A DNA stretch of 12,506 nt. Source: Pseudomonadota bacterium (GTDB lineage Bacteria > Desulfobacterota > Desulfobacteria > Desulfobacterales > Desulfosarcinaceae). A program made the position numbers and the translations under genes. Position 1 is the first letter of the stretch, and every line of letters starts with the position of its first letter. Under the pieces are notes generated by a model, which saw only the letters and a list, made by a program, of their open reading frames with translations, did no database searches and was not told the origin of the DNA. The DNA lies in assembly GCA_023435265.1 (NCBI GenBank), contig JAEYRZ010000023.1, positions 1-12,506 of the forward strand, written 5' to 3'. Shown one piece after another: positions 5,167 through 12,412 of this stretch.

Positions 5167-7221
5167 ATGAAAAAAATGATGATTCCGGCCCTCGCCGTGT
5201 GGCTGATTTTCTTTGCAGCACAGGCATCGGCCCAAACCGAGGAATTCGAAGTCGGCGGCCCCCCGAACGCCGCCAAGCTGACCTGGCAGCCCCTGGAAGA
5301 GGGCAAGCTGCTGGTTTCGGCCACCGATGCGCAGGAAAAACCGCTGCTCGGACTTGGATTGGAGCACTTTACCGTGCGCCGCGGCGTGAAGACGGCCAAA
5401 ATATTATCCGTGGAGCCTCTCGAGACCAACAAGGAGGTGGCGCTGCAGATCATCCTGGTGGTGGACAATTCCGCATCCATGAAGCTCCGCAATGCCATAC
5501 GTCCGCTGCTGGAGGCCCTTGAAACCTTTTACCGCACGCTGCGGCCGATCGATGTTGTGACGGCGGTGGTCTTCGACGAAAAAAACACGATCACCGTGGA
5601 CGGACGCAAGCTGCACGCCAAGGTGATGCAGACCAGCGACGTCAAAAAGCTGCGCGCATTCATCAATGAAAGCATGGGACCCGGGCTGACCATGGGCACC
5701 TATCTTCACGACGCGATGATGGCCGGTCTGGACGTCGCCCGCCGGATGCCCCCGCGCACGCACAAATTCCTGGCTGCTTTTTCGGATGGCGAAGACATCA
5801 ATTCCATCGTCGAGCCCGCTGAAATAAAAAAGGCCGCCGAGACCGTGGATAATCTTACGGTTCTGGCCGTGGACTACATGCCCCAGAGCGGCCTCGATCC
5901 ATTTTTGAACGAAATTTCATCCCGCCACGGCGGCCGCGCCTGGAAGGCGGCTTCGGCGGCCGAACTCCTGCCGGTGTTCGAAGCCTTTTCGTCCGTGCTG
6001 CTGCACCGTTATGTGGTGGCCTATCGCTTCCTTACCCCGCCCAAAGGATCCCTGTCGTTCGCGCCGCCGCAATTGACCATCGAAGAGGTGACCACGATCG
6101 ACAGTTCGCCTTTGCTGAACCACATCTATTTCGAGACCGGGCAAAGCGAACTCTCAGAGCGCTATGTCCTGTTCGACCAGCCGAAGCGGACCGAAGAATT
6201 CGATGAGAAGAATTTGAAAGGCCCCATGGATAAATACCGCAACGTGCTCAACGTCATCGGCCGCAGGCTGCAGGTCCATCCCGAGGCCGCCATCCGGCTG
6301 GTCGGCTGCAATTCCAATGTCGGGGCCGAAAAAGGGCGCACCGATTTGTCGCGCAGCCGGGCCGAGGCGGTTCGCGCCTACCTGCGCTACATGTGGGGCA
6401 TCGATCCCCAGCGCATGACCGTCGAGCAGCGCAACCTGCCCGCTGCACCGAGCACCAACCGCATTCCCGAAGGGCAGGCCGAAAACCAGCGCGTGGAGAT
6501 TCATTCGGATGCCGATGCCGTTCTGGATACGGTGAACAGCGCCTTCGTCGAAAAGGTGTGTGCGGCGCAGGATGTGCGCATCATTCCGCGCATCGCCTCC
6601 GAGGTGGGCCTGGCCGACTGGCGGGTCCAGCTGGCTTGCGGCGATCGAGAAATCAAGACCATCCAGGGGCAGGGCGCGTTGCCGGAAGAATGGTCGATCC
6701 CCCTGGATGCCGATATGCTCGAGGCGGTGTCCGCCTGCGGCGAGATCGGCCTGCGCATGACTGCGGCCGACAAGGAAGGCAACACGCTGAGCGATCTGGA
6801 AAGCGCGGCGCTGCCGGTCCACTATGTTCAGCGCTCGCAACAGTCGGCCCAGGTGCAGGGTTACAAAGTCAAGGAGCAGTATGCCTTGATCCTCTTCGAC
6901 TACGACAGCGCAGATATCAAGGCACGAAACCAGGTGATCGTGGATCGGATCATCTCCCGTATGAATCAGCTGCCCGAGGCCCTGATTTCGATCGTCGGGC
7001 ATACGGATACCATCGGCAAGGAAGAATACAACCTGAAGCTCTCCGAAAGGCGTTCCCAGGCCGTGCATAAGTCTATGATCGCAGCCATGCCCGCAATGGC
7101 CGGAAGGCTACATGTCACTGGGGTGGGACCTCATTCCCCGCTGTATGACAACGGCCTGCCGGAAGGACGATCCCTGAACCGCACGGTGACCGTAACGCTG
7201 GAATATCTGCAGAAGGATTGA
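5167..7221 (+). CDS. Secreted VWA domain protein with two OmpA-like domains
   Basis: A 684-residue envelope protein. A signal peptide (MKKMM, hydrophobic core, cleavage likely after ASA at 20-22) has no lipobox cysteine, so the mature protein is periplasmic or outer-membrane associated but not a lipoprotein. Residues about 93-285 form a von Willebrand factor A domain with MIDAS motif DNSAS (100-104), a TMGTY segment near 176-179 and SDGED near 206-210. Two OmpA-like domains follow: about 318-446 and 573-680. The second keeps the peptidoglycan-binding pair D614 (GHTD) and R629. In the first the Asp position is S383 (GCNS), while R398 is retained. The linker (450-570) has an unassigned beta-rich look with four cysteines, including C465, C491 and C524. 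TGGAGG lies 5 bp before the ATG. By inference it anchors to peptidoglycan while the VWA domain binds a partner protein. It stands alone, converging on the FMN reductase gene. Confidence 0.9.
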   Translation: MKKMMIPALAVWLIFFAAQASAQTEEFEVGGPPNAAKLTWQPLEEGKLLVSATDAQEKPLLGLGLEHFTVRRGVKTAKILSVEPLETNKEVALQIILVVDNSASMKLRNAIRPLLEALETFYRTLRPIDVVTAVVFDEKNTITVDGRKLHAKVMQTSDVKKLRAFINESMGPGLTMGTYLHDAMMAGLDVARRMPPRTHKFLAAFSDGEDINSIVEPAEIKKAAETVDNLTVLAVDYMPQSGLDPFLNEISSRHGGRAWKAASAAELLPVFEAFSSVLLHRYVVAYRFLTPPKGSLSFAPPQLTIEEVTTIDSSPLLNHIYFETGQSELSERYVLFDQPKRTEEFDEKNLKGPMDKYRNVLNVIGRRLQVHPEAAIRLVGCNSNVGAEKGRTDLSRSRAEAVRAYLRYMWGIDPQRMTVEQRNLPAAPSTNRIPEGQAENQRVEIHSDADAVLDTVNSAFVEKVCAAQDVRIIPRIASEVGLADWRVQLACGDREIKTIQGQGALPEEWSIPLDADMLEAVSACGEIGLRMTAADKEGNTLSDLESAALPVHYVQRSQQSAQVQGYKVKEQYALILFDYDSADIKARNQVIVDRIISRMNQLPEALISIVGHTDTIGKEEYNLKLSERRSQAVHKSMIAAMPAMAGRLHVTGVGPHSPLYDNGLPEGRSLNRTVTVTLEYLQKD

Positions 7222-7226
7222 CCGGT

Positions 7227-7264
7227 GCAGGCAAGTACGGCCGCCGGGAAATCCGGAGGCCTGC
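7227..7264. terminator. Possible shared transcription-end dyad between convergent genes
   Basis: GCAGGC (7227-7232) and GCCTGC (7259-7264) are inverted repeats enclosing a smaller CCGG...CCGG pairing, in the 51-bp gap between the stops of the VWA-OmpA gene and the FMN reductase gene. There is no T-run on either side, so a terminator role is only suggested by position. Confidence 0.2.
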
Positions 7265-7272
7265 GTCTGAGT

Positions 7273-7830
7273 CTATCGCTTCAGCTTGCGTGTCCAGTCG
7301 ACGAGGCCCTTCAGCAGCCGGGCGATGAACTCCCGGCTCCGGTCGTCGACCAGGTTCCCGCCGGCATCGAACCGCTCGGCGGCCAGCGAAATCATCACCT
7401 CGGGCTGGTTCAGGGGATACATGTTCAGGTAAACGCAGCACTGGCGCAGATGATATTGGGCGCGGGCCGACCCCAGCATGCCGATCGAGGCGCCCATGAT
7501 GGCCACCGGCTTGCCGTCCCAGGCATTGTCGCTGTAGGGGCGGGAGGCCCAGTCGATCGCGTTCTTCAGCACGCCGGGAATCGAGTAGTTGTACTCGGGC
7601 GTCACGAACAGGATGGCATCCGCGGCGCGTACACGGGACTTCAGTTCGACGATGGGGGGCGGAGGATTGTTTTCTTCATCCTGATCGAAGCCCGGTATTC
7701 GATGCGTCAGCTCGAAGATATCGAGCCGCGCATCGTCCGGACGAAGTTCCCTGGCCGCGCGCAGCACCGCCCGATTGTACGACTGTTTGCGAAGGCTCCC
7801 GGCGATGCCGAGGATTGTGATCGGTTCCAT
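7273..7830 (-). CDS. NAD(P)H-dependent FMN reductase / flavodoxin-like quinone or azo reductase
   Basis: A 185-residue flavodoxin-fold protein of the NADPH-dependent FMN reductase family; it transfers hydride from NAD(P)H to bound FMN and then to quinones, azo compounds or free flavin. The N-terminal phosphate-binding loop is GSLRKQSYN (11-19). The second FMN signature PEYNYSIPGVLKN is at 78-90, and a third loop MGASIGMLGSARAQ is at 112-125. Length is typical. ATG 7830 is chosen because AAAGGAG lies 6 bp upstream; the frame stays open to 7923 but the family starts at ITILGIAGS. It is the last gene of the leftward cluster, 99 bp downstream of the 3-hydroxybutyrate dehydrogenase stop, with an intervening hairpin. 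It could supply reduced flavin or detoxify quinones for the cluster; the true substrate cannot be told from sequence. Confidence 0.88.
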   Translation of the reverse strand: MEPITILGIAGSLRKQSYNRAVLRAARELRPDDARLDIFELTHRIPGFDQDEENNPPPPIVELKSRVRAADAILFVTPEYNYSIPGVLKNAIDWASRPYSDNAWDGKPVAIMGASIGMLGSARAQYHLRQCCVYLNMYPLNQPEVMISLAAERFDAGGNLVDDRSREFIARLLKGLVDWTRKLKR

Positions 7831-7851
7831 TTGCTTCTCCTTTGATGGAAG

Positions 7852-7872
7852 CCGAAGATATCGCTCCTTCGG
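7852..7872 (-). other. Intercistronic hairpin before FMN reductase gene
   Basis: CCGAAG and CTTCGG pair across a 9-base loop in the gap between the 3-hydroxybutyrate dehydrogenase and FMN reductase genes, about 10 bp upstream of the reductase ribosome site. A 6-bp stem could modestly affect translation or mRNA processing. It is not a terminator, as no T-run follows. Confidence 0.25.
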
Positions 7873-7929
7873 GTGCGGGCGTACCAGCGTCCAGGTTGCC
7901 TGCCCGCTCCCCTGAGGCGGCACCGCAGC

Positions 7930-8712
7930 TTATTCCATATGCCAGCCGTGGCTGACCACGACGGACTGGCCGGTGAGCGCGCTGCTGGGGAATGCGGCCA
8001 GGAAAAGCGCGACCTGGGCCACGTCGGCTGTGGTCGTAAACTCGCCGTCGACCGTCTCCTTGAGCATGATTTTTTGGATGACTTCCTGCTCGCTGATATT
8101 GAGACGGACCGCCTGTTCGGGAATCTGCCTGTCGACCAGCGGCGTGCGCACGAAGCCCGGGCAGATCACGTTGGCCCTGACGTTGTATTTCGCCCCTTCG
8201 ATGGCCACCACTTTGCACAGGCCGAGCAATCCATGCTTGGCCGTCACGTACGGCGCTTTGAGCGGCGAGGCTTCCTTGGAATGCACCGATCCCATGTAGA
8301 GGACCGTCCCGCCGCGGCCGCCGGCATACATGCGCCGCAGGCACGCCTGCGTGGTTAAAAACGCCCCGTCCAGATGGATGGCGATCAGTCTGCGCCAGTC
8401 GGCGTAAGGCAGTTCGACAATCGGGGCGATATGCTGAATTCCGGCATTGCTGACCAGAATGTCGATGCCGCCGAAGGCGTCGGCGGCTGCCTGCACACCG
8501 GTCTCGACCGCCGCCGCGTCGGTTACGTCCATGGCGACCGCGAGCGCGGTGGCGCCCTCATTTTCAAGCTCCGCCGCAACCGCGCGGGCGGGCGCAAGGG
8601 CGATATCCGCGATGCACACTTTGGCGCCGGCGGCGCAGAATGCGCGCGCGATTTCCTTGCCGATTCCGCTCGCGGCACCTGTCACCACGGCCGCTTTACC
8701 TTTCAGTTGCAT
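7930..8712 (-). CDS. bdhA: 3-hydroxybutyrate dehydrogenase, SDR family (EC 1.1.1.30)
   Basis: Oxidises (R)-3-hydroxybutyrate to acetoacetate with NAD+, linking polyhydroxybutyrate or ketone-body-like substrates to acetyl-CoA; cytoplasmic. The 260-residue classical short-chain dehydrogenase shows the cofactor loop TGAASGIG (11-18), NAG (89-91), catalytic S142, Y155 and K159, and CPGFVRTP (184-191). The hydroxybutyrate dehydrogenase subgroup is indicated by YMGSVHSKEASPLKAPYVTA (139-158), DRQIPEQA and the C-terminal TGQSVVVSHGWHME, all close to the Ralstonia/Burkholderia-type enzymes. The usual SDR catalytic Asn position reads IHLDGAF, which is normal in that subgroup. GAGGAGG 4-5 bp before ATG 8712 fixes the start. 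The patatin-like gene ends only 18 bp upstream on the same strand, so the two are surely co-transcribed; that pairing suggests hydrolysis of a hydroxybutyrate ester or oligomer followed by oxidation. Confidence 0.9.
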   Translation of the reverse strand: MQLKGKAAVVTGAASGIGKEIARAFCAAGAKVCIADIALAPARAVAAELENEGATALAVAMDVTDAAAVETGVQAAADAFGGIDILVSNAGIQHIAPIVELPYADWRRLIAIHLDGAFLTTQACLRRMYAGGRGGTVLYMGSVHSKEASPLKAPYVTAKHGLLGLCKVVAIEGAKYNVRANVICPGFVRTPLVDRQIPEQAVRLNISEQEVIQKIMLKETVDGEFTTTADVAQVALFLAAFPSSALTGQSVVVSHGWHME

Positions 8713-8730
8713 GGCTCCTCCTCAAAAAGT

Positions 8731-9903
8731 CTACCGGAAAAGAAGATCCCGGGATTCACGCGTATCCGCCGCAGGCCCGGTCGTGTGCACGACCACGCCG
8801 GTGTGCGGCGCGACAGGGTCTTCCCAAGGCCGGCGCTCGAAAAACCGGGAAGCGTCGCGATGGCCGAACTGCCAGCGCTGCTCGACCGCCGCGCGTGAAA
8901 AATCGGCGTCCCGGTAGGCCAGCTCCCAACTTTTGTCCGGATAGATGAGTTCGGCAATGTGTATGGTCGACAAACACCCCTGATCGGCCAATGCTTTGAC
9001 TTCCGGATTGTGCTTCACATCCTCGGGCAGAAGGGCGTAAATCGATTGCAGAGACCTGCGCAGATCGTGGACCCGGCAGTATTCGCGGATGTGTTCGAGC
9101 ATTCGGGTGGCATACGTAATGTCTTTGTGGCGTTTCTCCGCTTCCGCTATGGATCTTGGCTCCGGACCCGCGGGATTGAAGAGCGAAGGCATCAGGCACA
9201 GTGTGTTGACCCGCGGCACATCGTCCAGAACCACCTCGATCGGCGTATTGGAGTAGATTCCGCCGTCCCAGTAAAGCTCACCTTCGATGCGCACCGCAGG
9301 AAAACCGGGCGGCAACGCGCCGCTGGCCATGATGTGTTCGGGCGTCAGCGTGTCGCGCCGGCTGTCGAAGTAGCGCAGGCCGCCCGTGACGATGTTTACG
9401 GCGCCGACGCTGAGGCGCGTCGAACCGTCATTCAGAAGGTCGAAGTCGACCAGGCGCAGGAGCGTCCGACGTAAAGGCCGGGTGTCGTAGAAGCTGACCG
9501 ATTCGGTGGCCCCGGCTGTAAACAGCGCTGCCGCATCGAACCAGCGGGGCGTGAAAAAGCCCGGCCGGCCCAGCAGGATGGACTGCCAGATACTCCACAA
9601 GCTGTGCGACCGTCGTGAAATCTCGGATTCGCAGGGGCGGGGCCAGAAATCGGTTTCGGACACCAGATCCCAGAACTCCCGCAAACGCGCGATTCGGTCT
9701 GAAGTCCGATTGCCGGCGATGATCGCGCCGTTGATCGCTCCGATGGAAGTACCCGCAATCCAATCGGGATCAAACCCGTGCGCCTGCATGGCTTCATAGA
9801 CGCCGCCCTGATACGCCCCCAATGCGCCCCCGCCCTGGAGCACCAGTGCAATGCGGTCGAGCTTCGTGGCGTCGTGTGGTCCGGATGCCCTGCTGTCGGC
9901 CAT
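8731..9903 (-). CDS. Patatin-like phospholipase/esterase (DUF3734 type)
   Basis: A 390-residue protein with an N-terminal patatin domain: oxyanion loop GGGALG (24-29), nucleophile elbow GTSIG with Ser53 (51-55), and the dyad Asp213 in DGGIYSNTP (213-221). The C-terminal third (about 270-365, RMLEHIREY through QRWQFGHRDASRFF) matches the region found in patatins annotated with DUF3734. There is no signal peptide, so it is intracellular. Patatins hydrolyse acyl esters of lipids, and patatin-type catalytic domains also occur in some intracellular PHB depolymerases. The 18-bp spacing to 3-hydroxybutyrate dehydrogenase makes a hydroxybutyrate ester or polymer a plausible substrate, an inference. 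ATG 9903 is chosen because GGAGG lies 7 bp upstream; ATG 9909 is too close to that site, and 9999 has none. It lies 126 bp after the alpha-hydroxy-acid oxidase stop, probably in the same transcription unit. Confidence 0.9.
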   Translation of the reverse strand: MADSRASGPHDATKLDRIALVLQGGGALGAYQGGVYEAMQAHGFDPDWIAGTSIGAINGAIIAGNRTSDRIARLREFWDLVSETDFWPRPCESEISRRSHSLWSIWQSILLGRPGFFTPRWFDAAALFTAGATESVSFYDTRPLRRTLLRLVDFDLLNDGSTRLSVGAVNIVTGGLRYFDSRRDTLTPEHIMASGALPPGFPAVRIEGELYWDGGIYSNTPIEVVLDDVPRVNTLCLMPSLFNPAGPEPRSIAEAEKRHKDITYATRMLEHIREYCRVHDLRRSLQSIYALLPEDVKHNPEVKALADQGCLSTIHIAELIYPDKSWELAYRDADFSRAAVEQRWQFGHRDASRFFERRPWEDPVAPHTGVVVHTTGPAADTRESRDLLFR

Positions 9904-10029
9904 CGTCATCCCTCCGGCGCGCCCCCGCGGGGCGGGATCAATTCGCGGGGAAGACGTTGGCATGTGGGGCGCCCGGTTCAAATAGGCAAGGCAATGCATT
10001 CCGAACGGGAATGGACCCGATTTAAGGAT

Positions 10030-11121
10030 TCATCCATTCCGCCTGGCGGCGGTGGTCACCAGATCGGGGGTGATTCCGGCGATCGTGGCGCAGCCGCAAA
10101 GGGCCATGGCCAAGTCCAACTCGCCGCGCAGTATTTCCAGTATATGACGCGCCCCGGGTTCGCCGGCGGCCGCCAATCCCCAGAGGACAGGCCGCCCGAC
10201 CAGGACGGCCTTAGCGCCCAGGGCGACGGCCTTGAGCACATCGGTGCCGCGCCGGATCCCCCCGTCGATCAGGAGATCGGTGCGTCCGGCGACCGCCGCG
10301 GCGATCCTCGGCAGGACTTCGATGGTTGCCGGCGCGGTGTCGAGCTGCCTCCCGCCGTGATTGGAGACGACGATCGCCGAAACGCCGAGCGCCGCGGCGC
10401 GCGAGGCGTCATCCGCCCGGACGATGCCCTTGATCACCAAGGGCAGGGAGGTGATGGAACGCAGCCATTCGATGTCCTTCCAGGTCAACGCGGGGTCGAT
10501 CAGGGATGCGAAGTAGGCCGCCAATCCGGAGTCCGCCGCCTCTTTAGGGAGTTCGGACATGCCTGCCGGCACCAGGTTTTTGACCGACAAACCGGGCGGC
10601 AGCTGAAAATGATTGCGCACATCGCGTTCGCGCCGGCCGAGAAACGGTGCATCGGCCGTCAGGACCAGGGCCGAACAACCCGCATCCTCCACGCGCCGGA
10701 CCAGTTCTCCCGTGGCGCCGCGATCCTTGTAGACATAGAGTTGGAACCATACCGGTCCCGTTGCGGCCGACATCACTTCTTCGACGGAACAGTTGGACAG
10801 CGTACTCAATATCATGATCGTGCCGGCTTTCCCGGCGGCGCGGACCGTTGCGCGTTCTCCTTCCCCATGCGCCATCCCGTGGAAGGCGGTAGGCGCGATC
10901 AGAATGGGCATCGAGATCCGCCGGCCCAGCAGCACTGTCGACATATCGCGTGCGCTGACGTCGACAAGCACCCGGTACATAAGCTGGATGCGGTCATACG
11001 CATGGCGATTGCCACGCAGGGTGATCTCGTCGTGCGCGCCGCTCGCGTAGTAATCGCGCACCATGGCCGGCAGTTTCTCCCGGGCCAGTTTTTCGTAATC
11101 GAAGACGTTGATGGGCTCCAT
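10030..11121 (-). CDS. FMN-dependent alpha-hydroxy-acid oxidase/dehydrogenase
   Basis: A 363-residue TIM-barrel flavoenzyme of the glycolate oxidase / L-lactate dehydrogenase family; it oxidises an L-2-hydroxy acid to the 2-oxo acid. Compared with spinach glycolate oxidase from memory, the active site is complete: Y24 (DYYASGA), Y129 (FQLYVYKDR), D157 (TADAP), K231 (VIKGI), H255 and R258 (SNHGGRQLD), with the FMN phosphate site DGGIRRGTDV (286-295) and LVGRP. Position 108, Trp in glycolate oxidase, is Leu here, as in oxidases of longer-chain hydroxy acids, so glycolate may not be the main substrate. ATG 11121 follows AAGGA at 5 bp; the frame is open upstream to 11154 without a better site. 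There is no signal or membrane segment. It sits between the garR-like gene (123 bp upstream) and the patatin. Whether O2, a quinone or another carrier takes the electrons cannot be read from the sequence. Confidence 0.9.
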   Translation of the reverse strand: MEPINVFDYEKLAREKLPAMVRDYYASGAHDEITLRGNRHAYDRIQLMYRVLVDVSARDMSTVLLGRRISMPILIAPTAFHGMAHGEGERATVRAAGKAGTIMILSTLSNCSVEEVMSAATGPVWFQLYVYKDRGATGELVRRVEDAGCSALVLTADAPFLGRRERDVRNHFQLPPGLSVKNLVPAGMSELPKEAADSGLAAYFASLIDPALTWKDIEWLRSITSLPLVIKGIVRADDASRAAALGVSAIVVSNHGGRQLDTAPATIEVLPRIAAAVAGRTDLLIDGGIRRGTDVLKAVALGAKAVLVGRPVLWGLAAAGEPGARHILEILRGELDLAMALCGCATIAGITPDLVTTAARRNG

Positions 11122-11244
11122 CGAGATCCTTTTGCTGCGGTCCGGCTTCGGCAAAAGAGCTTTCGGATCTGCGGGTAGGCGCGCGGGGGAGAGATAGAGG
11201 CGGGATCGATTGCGCTCGCAATAGCTGCAGCCGCCGGACAGATG

Positions 11245-12135
11245 TCAATCCTGCTTTTGGCCGATCTGAAAGTCAGCCAGGAGTTCCAGCGCCCGCACCA
11301 TGGCCGAGTGATCCCAGACCGCGCCGCCGTGCGCGGCACAGGCGTTGAACAGCTCCTGGGCGGTCGCCGTGCTGGGCAGACTCAGGCCGAGTTGGCGCGC
11401 ACTGGCGAGCGCCAGGTTCAAGTCCTTCTGATGCAGCGCGATTCGAAAACCCGGTTCGAAGGTGCGCTGAATCATGCGCTCGCCATGCACTTCCAGGATC
11501 CGGGAATTGGCGAATCCGCCCATCAGGGCCTTGCGCACTCGGGCGGGATCGGCGCCGGCTTTGGCGGCAAACAGCAGGGCTTCGGCAACGGCTTCGATAG
11601 TCAGGGCCACAATGATCTGGTTGGCCACTTTGGCCGTTTGACCGTCTCCGTTGCCCCCGACCAGGGTGATGTTCTTGCCCATCAATGCAAACAGCGGCAT
11701 TACCCGTTCGAAGGTTTCACGCGTGCCGCCGGCCATGATGGTCAGGGAAGCGGTTTCGGCCCCGATCTGCCCCCCGGAAACCGGGGCATCGAGGTACTCG
11801 CAGCCCAGTGCGTTGATGCGCCGGGCAAAATCCTTGGTGGCCATGGGCGAGATCGAACTCATATCCACCACGATTTTACCCGCCGACAAACCCTGGGCCA
11901 CACCGGCCGCCCCGAACAGCACCGATTCCACGTCCGGCGTATCCGGCAGCATCGTGATGATCACATCGACATGGCGGGCGACCTCCCGGGGCGAGTCACA
12001 GGCACTCGCGCCGGCGCCGGTCAACTCCCGGGGCACGCCGCTGCGGCTGTGCAGGTAAAGCGCACAGCCGCCTTTCAAAAGATTCCCGGCCATGGGTTTC
12101 CCCATGATTCCCAACCCGACGAATCCGACCTTCAT
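11245..12135 (-). CDS. garR: 2-hydroxy-3-oxopropionate (tartronate semialdehyde) reductase
   Basis: Reduces tartronate semialdehyde to D-glycerate with NAD(P)H, the second step after glyoxylate carboligase or aldarate breakdown; cytoplasmic. The 296-residue beta-hydroxyacid dehydrogenase has the cofactor loop GLGIMG (7-12), substrate loop DAPVSGG (116-122), catalytic Lys169 in AKVANQIIVAL, and the C-terminal FEPGFRIALHQKDLNLAL, which resembles E. coli GarR closely. The related 3-hydroxyisobutyrate dehydrogenases share the fold, so a small chance of that activity remains. AAAGGAG 7 bp before ATG 12135 sets the start. It is the first gene of the leftward cluster, and no glyoxylate carboligase or aldarate enzyme is in the window to show where its substrate comes from. 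The AT-rich region to its right (12200-12270) probably carries its promoter, shared back to back with the Tat-protein gene. Confidence 0.88.
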   Translation of the reverse strand: MKVGFVGLGIMGKPMAGNLLKGGCALYLHSRSGVPRELTGAGASACDSPREVARHVDVIITMLPDTPDVESVLFGAAGVAQGLSAGKIVVDMSSISPMATKDFARRINALGCEYLDAPVSGGQIGAETASLTIMAGGTRETFERVMPLFALMGKNITLVGGNGDGQTAKVANQIIVALTIEAVAEALLFAAKAGADPARVRKALMGGFANSRILEVHGERMIQRTFEPGFRIALHQKDLNLALASARQLGLSLPSTATAQELFNACAAHGGAVWDHSAMVRALELLADFQIGQKQD

Positions 12136-12201
12136 GGGCCATCTCCTTTCAGGGCGATTCGAATCCGGAGAGGGGCGTAGTTGCTCCTCCGTCGTATCGA
12201 C

Positions 12202-12230
12202 TTGACATTAGAATAGTACCCATTACTAAT
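12202..12230 (+). promoter_or_regulatory. Candidate sigma-70 promoter for the Tat-protein gene
   Basis: TTGACA (12202-12207), a perfect -35 box, is followed after 17 bp by ACTAAT (12225-12230), which matches four of six -10 bases. It lies in the AT-rich core and points to the gene starting at 12413, leaving a leader of about 175 bases. Confidence 0.4.
12214..12228. promoter_or_regulatory. Candidate operator TAGTA-N5-TACTA
   Basis: An exact inverted repeat (TAGTA 12214-12218, TACTA 12224-12228) lies between and over the -35 and -10 boxes of the rightward promoter candidate, where a bound repressor would block transcription. Short arms make chance occurrence possible. Confidence 0.3.
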
Positions 12231-12247
12231 TTAGCTACCGGCATTAA

Positions 12248-12262
12248 ATGAATTAAGTTCAT
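12248..12262. promoter_or_regulatory. Candidate operator ATGAA-N5-TTCAT
   Basis: A second inverted repeat with the same 5-5-5 layout as the TAGTA/TACTA site lies 34 bp to its right in the AT-rich divergent region. The half-sites differ, so it may bind another regulator or be chance. Confidence 0.25.
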
Positions 12263-12412
12263 ATTTCTCCCATCCCAGCACGCCAGTCCGGTCGAATTCG
12301 CACCCAGTCCGAACGGCATGCCTTAAAAATATGCAACATGCTTCGGCATTTCATTCCCCTTAACCCACAGTAAGAGGCGGGACCACGAGGCCTCGGAAAA
12401 GGAGCAGTCAAA

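Larger units (their letters stand above)
12136..12412. other. Divergent control region between garR and Tat-protein gene
   Basis: This 277-bp gap has no gene. The part around 12200-12270 is far more AT-rich than the rest of the window, as expected of a promoter. It contains a perfect TTGACA, two candidate operator dyads, and nearer the right-hand gene a 10-bp palindrome CGAGGCCTCG (12386-12395) just before the ribosome site GGAG (12401-12404). A leftward promoter must exist for garR but no clear match to consensus is visible on that strand. Confidence 0.6.

Noticed and set aside
9997..10013. CATTCC/GGAATG hairpin after the hydroxy-acid oxidase stop
   Set aside because: The stem is only 6 bp with no T-run; it is not enough to call a terminator or split the cluster.
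9778..11178. 466-codon open frame antisense to the hydroxy-acid oxidase and patatin
   Set aside because: The opposite strand encodes complete catalytic motifs of two known families; this frame shows none.
11209..11222. ATTGCG-CT-CGCAAT inverted repeat between garR and the oxidase gene
   Set aside because: Short arms and no adjoining promoter or terminator elements; likely chance.
11242..12180. 312-codon open frame antisense to garR
   Set aside because: It fully overlaps garR on the other strand and has no family signature.
12283..12311. Direct repeat CCAGTCCG spaced 21 bp
   Set aside because: Two helical turns of spacing is suggestive, but an 8-bp repeat is expected by chance in a region of this size.
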